The notes beneath the pieces were generated by a model, which was given only the letters and a program-made list of their open reading frames with translations, did no database searches and was not told the origin of the DNA. Shown in pieces: positions 62,301 through 64,000 of a DNA stretch of 64,000 bases. Numbering within the stretch: position 1 is the first letter of the stretch; each line of letters opens with the position of its first letter. The translations under genes were made by a program, and so were the position numbers. The DNA is taken from positions 1 through 64,000 of the forward strand of contig CAKPYH010000001.1 in assembly GCA_934202735.1 (NCBI GenBank). The letters are read 5' to 3'. The DNA comes from an uncultured Alphaproteobacteria bacterium. Its GTDB lineage: Bacteria > Pseudomonadota > Alphaproteobacteria > CAAHEQ01 > UBA3637.

Positions 62301-62857
62301 TGCCCTGTCAGGGGGATATTTAACGTTTGTTCCTCAAACGCCACTTCGGTATTGGCGCGCCACCGAATAGCCAATGTATTTTGAATTTGCCGCAATGATG
62401 TCGGATTCCACAGGACTTTCAAGGTACAGGTATCATTAGCCGCCACGATGGCATTTTGACGACAGGTCCCCTCCCAAGTAAAGCCGTTTTCCTGCGTGTT
62501 ATCGGCCAACTCCAAGCCCAGCAGCATCACGGCATTATCCCGTGCCGTCAGTGTTATCACCGCTTCCGCTTTGGATCCCAACACCACACCCGTCATATTG
62601 ACACGGTCCGGTTCGGCTTGCAAAGTGGCGGTTCCCGATCCGAATGACGGATATGTCGGATCTTGCGGGTTAGCCCCCCCTTCGGGCGTGTAATCGGTGT
62701 TGATAGGATCTTCCACCACACCGCGCCAACGGTTTTGGCCCGACAGACTACAAAATCCGATCAACCCGAATAAGAGTAAGACAAGCCCTGCAATCCACAA
62801 TTTCAGATTGCTTTTTTTCGTATCTTGTTCGGACATACTTACACTTCTGTCAGCCAT
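56387..62857 (-). CDS. virB10: Giant VirB10-like core protein with about 90 tandem 17-residue repeats
   Basis: 2156 residues, versus 380-450 for ordinary VirB10. A short cytoplasmic tail and a membrane helix (about 18-38) precede a beta-sandwich-like domain (about 70-190), then a Cys pair segment DCVICESPC. From about residue 212 to 1750 it is built of strictly 17-residue repeats (pattern Ile/Val-Gly-x-Val-x-x-Asp/Asn-Gly-x-Val-Val-Asp-x-x-Gly-x-Val). The VirB10/TrbI C-terminal domain (about 1850-2080) has VPVTAIVERHIYAEQGRRIIIPAGSRL, KVTISWTRLIRPDG and VLFVPAGTRLTVYSNEDLW. It bridges inner and outer membranes. CagY and DotG have other, unrelated-looking repeat insertions at this place. Confidence 0.9.
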   Translation of the reverse strand: MADRSVSMSEQDTKKSNLKLWIAGLVLLLFGLIGFCSLSGQNRWRGVVEDPINTDYTPEGGANPQDPTYPSFGSGTATLQAEPDRVNMTGVVLGSKAEAVITLTARDNAVMLLGLELADNTQENGFTWEGTCRQNAIVAANDTCTLKVLWNPTSLRQIQNTLAIRWRANTEVAFEEQTLNIPLTGQSTDSKDCVICESPCKDKDAEKTRSAGLFVGTLGTVSDDMRVVIDDKEYRAEGDLLINPNTKEVVGIVEPEKIPLSLDNKVLGTISKTGDVMAPDGKALGRLLADGTIVDSGLKVLGSAVPMVSVMDDQGRVIGRTVQDGTVVDGTGTVIGRPLVDGTVVNLEGTPVGFLRPYGFVLDLNGDLLGGIVPNGSVVNADLQVVGVVRPNGLVVNPDGELIGGVVPYGLAIGAGCRSLGTVLLNGRVRDNFAQIVGHVLLDGTVVDDNGSDLGTVVRQGLVISEKGLIIGFVNSEGKAVDASGTVIGCVNPDGRVTAGAKIVGSVMPKGRVIGRGCQVVGSVYPNGVVMNGAVEVVGQVQADAYVMNASNQISGVVVPRGAAVAEGCRLLGLMSLDGQVVDNSGMSVGCLSLEKTIVNKQDETIGFLAPQGLVTNSDGKVVGRVRLDGKVVDAAGKVVGCFNAVGTLAQQGGVIIDENGNPTAWNAVGQSVYDENSKKIGTVRANGQVVDEKGYYIGVIPPDGVIFSPEGLVLGRYTRRTGLALSEQQERLGYVLPDLTVINGAKDKIIGTLIPDQTSFMDMNGTYIGTMTVDGVLTGTTGETGGSIRADGTVVSKSGQVIGVRIPRGPVLSVLGREIGTVSDKGEVLSPAQSVIGRVLGNGVAVSADGRVLGGVLTDMALPMGETGLLGGLTEQGRITDARGRMIAAASPFGTVFGLKDNVAGRLVRVGPYVNAEGTLVGWTGFHGDMNDTTGTPVATLTLTGLAIGRDNAVVGALVPRGVVVNEKGAYIGVVAADSRVMKPDGTGAGLMGVSPYLTGAENATGRVLPAGVAVNPEGGFIGWTKWDGTIENGTQTVGTVGLDNRVVQADGTVIGAYMPLGTPLMTDKGFAGVVGEAGTVINDRGEAVATIADNTYAYNKGKIAGRFVNGAMVGLGADGQMMGLVGADGNVAGLNDAKPLGRLMMNGLWIDLAKKVVGSETPIGAAVATGLDTLGMDTAAGQILSGGAVRGRVSGLADGAVFGLDGRILGGLYRPQTFVDKAGSIIGRSAAGSVVVGSDGRKLANVMPFGSVLTSDTVWAGGPLRIGSVVDDDGAVLGIVAGTGLVLDKDNAFVGRVLADGSVAGVADQNAYTTMPYLGHVVRQGVPVGYKGSVLGRTTVNGEVIDAADKPAYRILDDGMILGKDLPIAGAVIPFAPAVATDGTVLGVSDGTGTVLNAQQQEVGTVAVNGVVKGRHKYRILGAVLPSALVVNECKVIGQTAYDGSVIDGQGRRVGRMLPNKWVMDTAGNNIGRAVREGFVASQNGDYIGRTLPDSSVVDLSGAVIGCAQNSGLVVSGSGEAIGVVMERGPVLDKTGVMIGRVRHDGMVVNKNGKAIGKVLGDGAGSVADDTGAVIGRMMSPDEELMFAQNGMVSGTFDRNGVFRSPAGRTAFEVWPSGEIVIPQTGRKIADLTDDDKIVDMCGNTLSDVRTVYDAEGVFVGYLTDDDTILNGTCDKIGRWENGTAMDNDGNPIALELIDPEASSVADITGLMGARRINLGGGLIATVTPTGSLVDKNGTIIGYIGDDGRPHAMDGKVIVPGGADDTTPPPAITQKVEVPQEMKDAMDGIKGSRRAAMRNKLNSFARLLPDGRTLARARQKEDLDWGEPKVVSSYPVDMSRMILKDKAIPAVLAHSIDSRYSNVPVTAIVERHIYAEQGRRIIIPAGSRLIGTGGGGGGGKHVEKVTISWTRLIRPDGSAFKLSATSGDAQGRGGVPAYLDEQLLKKYGKPVLTSTLTSAIAFLTATNEDLTIKDNGDQVMSSRTQAANDARSNFVDSMSQIFQQLLEEATETEDVLFVPAGTRLTVYSNEDLWLRSEIEDEQEYDARFGANSKQAQGTSGGNWIAPRASETAAQAAGSVGNGSGETVYDTEDSYYNPDMSESDEPVYDGSDDTADNTAAAAAKPVPTTPQKPRNGQMTNPIFPKQQQTSSKKFI

Positions 62858-62915
62858 GGTTCAAAACCCCTTTTATCCGTTATAAAATCCTTATTCCATA
62901 CCGTTTTATCGGCAC

Positions 62916-64000
62916 CTATTGTATCCGTACCACCGTGCAAGAAAAGCCGCGGCGACCCAATTTCCGGCACAAGGTATCACCGGTCCGCACACTCTTAACC
63001 GGCCCAATTCGCAGGCGGAACAACTCACGCACATCACCGTCCGCCGTGGCATCTACCGAGTAATACGGTTCATAGCCTTTCAGGACATCTTCGTTTTTGC
63101 TGTAAATTTGTTCCCATTCTTTTTCCAAAGCAGCAATATTGGCATTTGCCGCCAATTCCACCGCAATGGCTTCGGTCACATTCGGGGTTACCCGACGGTT
63201 GCGGACACCCTTGTTTTGGGTCCGAGTCGCCGACCTGACATCGGCCCGGTATTGATCACCCACCGCAACATAAGATCCGTTATCGGTAATAGTAATATCC
63301 TGCATCACATCGGCAATGCCGGCACCGGCCGCCGGTGAAGACAACACATCTTGCGGAATAGGCTTATTCATGGGGACCATTGTACCGCCGTTCATAACAC
63401 GATCAGACGCATCACCGGCCTCGTCATCGGCATACGGATTGGCCGCACGGCCGTACTCATCACGATAGGTATCACAGTACTCATCACCACCGGTGCAACG
63501 TCCGTTATCGGCGGCCGGGATCGGTTCCCCATCCATGGTCAGAGCCGTTTGTTTGCGTTGCAACATGGCATCTACGGACCAGGCACCATCACCTGCACCA
63601 TAATTATCCGGTTGTGCCGGAGCCGTCCATCGTTCGGGACGCGCACTGTCTCCGCTGTAATCGGTCCATTCCAAACCACTGGCCGGATCCCGGCGCAGTT
63701 TTAAGCAGATCAACTTTTTCCCGTTGCGCAGAACCATATCTCCGATTCCTTCCACCACAATCAAGCGGCTGTTCGGACCGCGGGTTCTGAATCCCACAGG
63801 CACTTCGGAATCTTCCACAATCAAGTTCACAATCGGCCGTTGCGTCATCGTCAAGGCCTTGGGACCCAGGTCAATGTAGGTAAAGATATTATCCCGCCAC
63901 ACATTATCGGGGGCAATATCCACATCACTGGGGTTCGGCAAATACATATCAATATCAAACCGGAAACTTTCGGGATCCACATCAATAGATTTCAACCAAT
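62916..64000 (-). CDS. virB9: VirB9-like core protein with C-terminal SPOR-like domain (partial)
   Basis: At least 359 residues; the frame continues past the right edge. The visible N-terminal part matches the VirB9 C-terminal fold (NIFTYIDLGPKALTMTQRPIV, then VGFRTRGPNSRLIVVE, LRNGKKLICLKL), the segment that binds VirB7/VirB10 near the outer membrane. An acidic, disordered linker (about 95-260) leads to a final segment ELFRLRIGPVKSVRTGDTLC and CRKLGRRGFSCTVV. This resembles a SPOR domain (Arg-x-Gly-Pro-x, then a helix, then Gly-x-x-Cys-x-Val-Val). The gene is 58 bp upstream of virB10 in the same operon. Confidence 0.8.
   Translation of the reverse strand, partial: WLKSIDVDPESFRFDIDMYLPNPSDVDIAPDNVWRDNIFTYIDLGPKALTMTQRPIVNLIVEDSEVPVGFRTRGPNSRLIVVEGIGDMVLRNGKKLICLKLRRDPASGLEWTDYSGDSARPERWTAPAQPDNYGAGDGAWSVDAMLQRKQTALTMDGEPIPAADNGRCTGGDEYCDTYRDEYGRAANPYADDEAGDASDRVMNGGTMVPMNKPIPQDVLSSPAAGAGIADVMQDITITDNGSYVAVGDQYRADVRSATRTQNKGVRNRRVTPNVTEAIAVELAANANIAALEKEWEQIYSKNEDVLKGYEPYYSVDATADGDVRELFRLRIGPVKSVRTGDTLCRKLGRRGFSCTVVRIQ

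Noticed and set aside
56684..62700. Many plus-strand open frames opposite virB10 (up to 278 codons)
   Set aside because: They mirror the 17-residue repeat on the other strand (His/Arg/Thr-rich), and lack start signals and family features.

Overview
The window looks like a chromosome segment of a host- or gut-associated alphaproteobacterium. The evidence is alphaproteobacterial-style housekeeping genes (FabD, FtsE/FtsX, MiaB, EF-P with its EpmA ligase, ParE, L13/S9, a class A RNase P RNA), a VirB-type type IV secretion system (T4SS), and a giant cysteine-rich protein with a prepilin N-terminus. From general knowledge of such gene sets, an uncultured gut lineage of the RF32/Enterousia kind is my best guess; this is inference, not a taxonomic assignment.

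Layout. 1-19.5 kb is mostly housekeeping: a diverged uracil-DNA glycosylase, a TPR protein, a beta-barrel protein, a six-gene leftward operon (ftsE, ftsX, ydcF-like, plsC-like, anmK-like, fabD), a zinc-ribbon/DUF3426 protein with a Sel1 protein and miaB, efp and epmA divergently arranged, an M16 peptidase with rnhB, and an unknown gene pair. 19.5-32.7 kb holds kdsB, a HIT protein, ppa, virB3-virB4, PEBP, HAD and YqaA proteins, two lipoproteins, a YejB/E/F-type peptide importer without its binding protein, and a YceD-like gene. 32.7-40.4 kb holds parE, the 871-residue cysteine-rich prepilin-like protein (about 134 Cys) flanked by MITE-like repeats, rnpB, and rplM-rpsI.

40.4-55.1 kb is an AT-richer accessory island ending at tRNA-Ala(GGC). 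It carries a DUF4268-like nuclease with a HEPN-like neighbour, a sirtuin, and a type I restriction-modification operon that also encodes a membrane/coiled-coil protein, a low-molecular-weight protein tyrosine phosphatase and an unknown protein. Beyond this is a graveyard of broken genes (serine recombinase, methyltransferase, frameshifted ORFs), two direct repeats and a P-loop kinase. The island looks like a defence and mobile-element zone.

55.4-64 kb encodes the T4SS core in the order virB9, virB10, virB11 (leftward). The VirB10-like protein has 2156 residues, most of them an almost perfectly periodic array of 17-residue repeats. The VirB9-like protein seems to end in a SPOR-type domain. Together with virB3-virB4 some 32 kb away, this is the most unusual system here: a T4SS whose core-complex subunits carry long repeat and probable peptidoglycan-binding additions.

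Limits: everything was read by eye from sequence. Family names rest on motifs and remembered family features; no database search was run.
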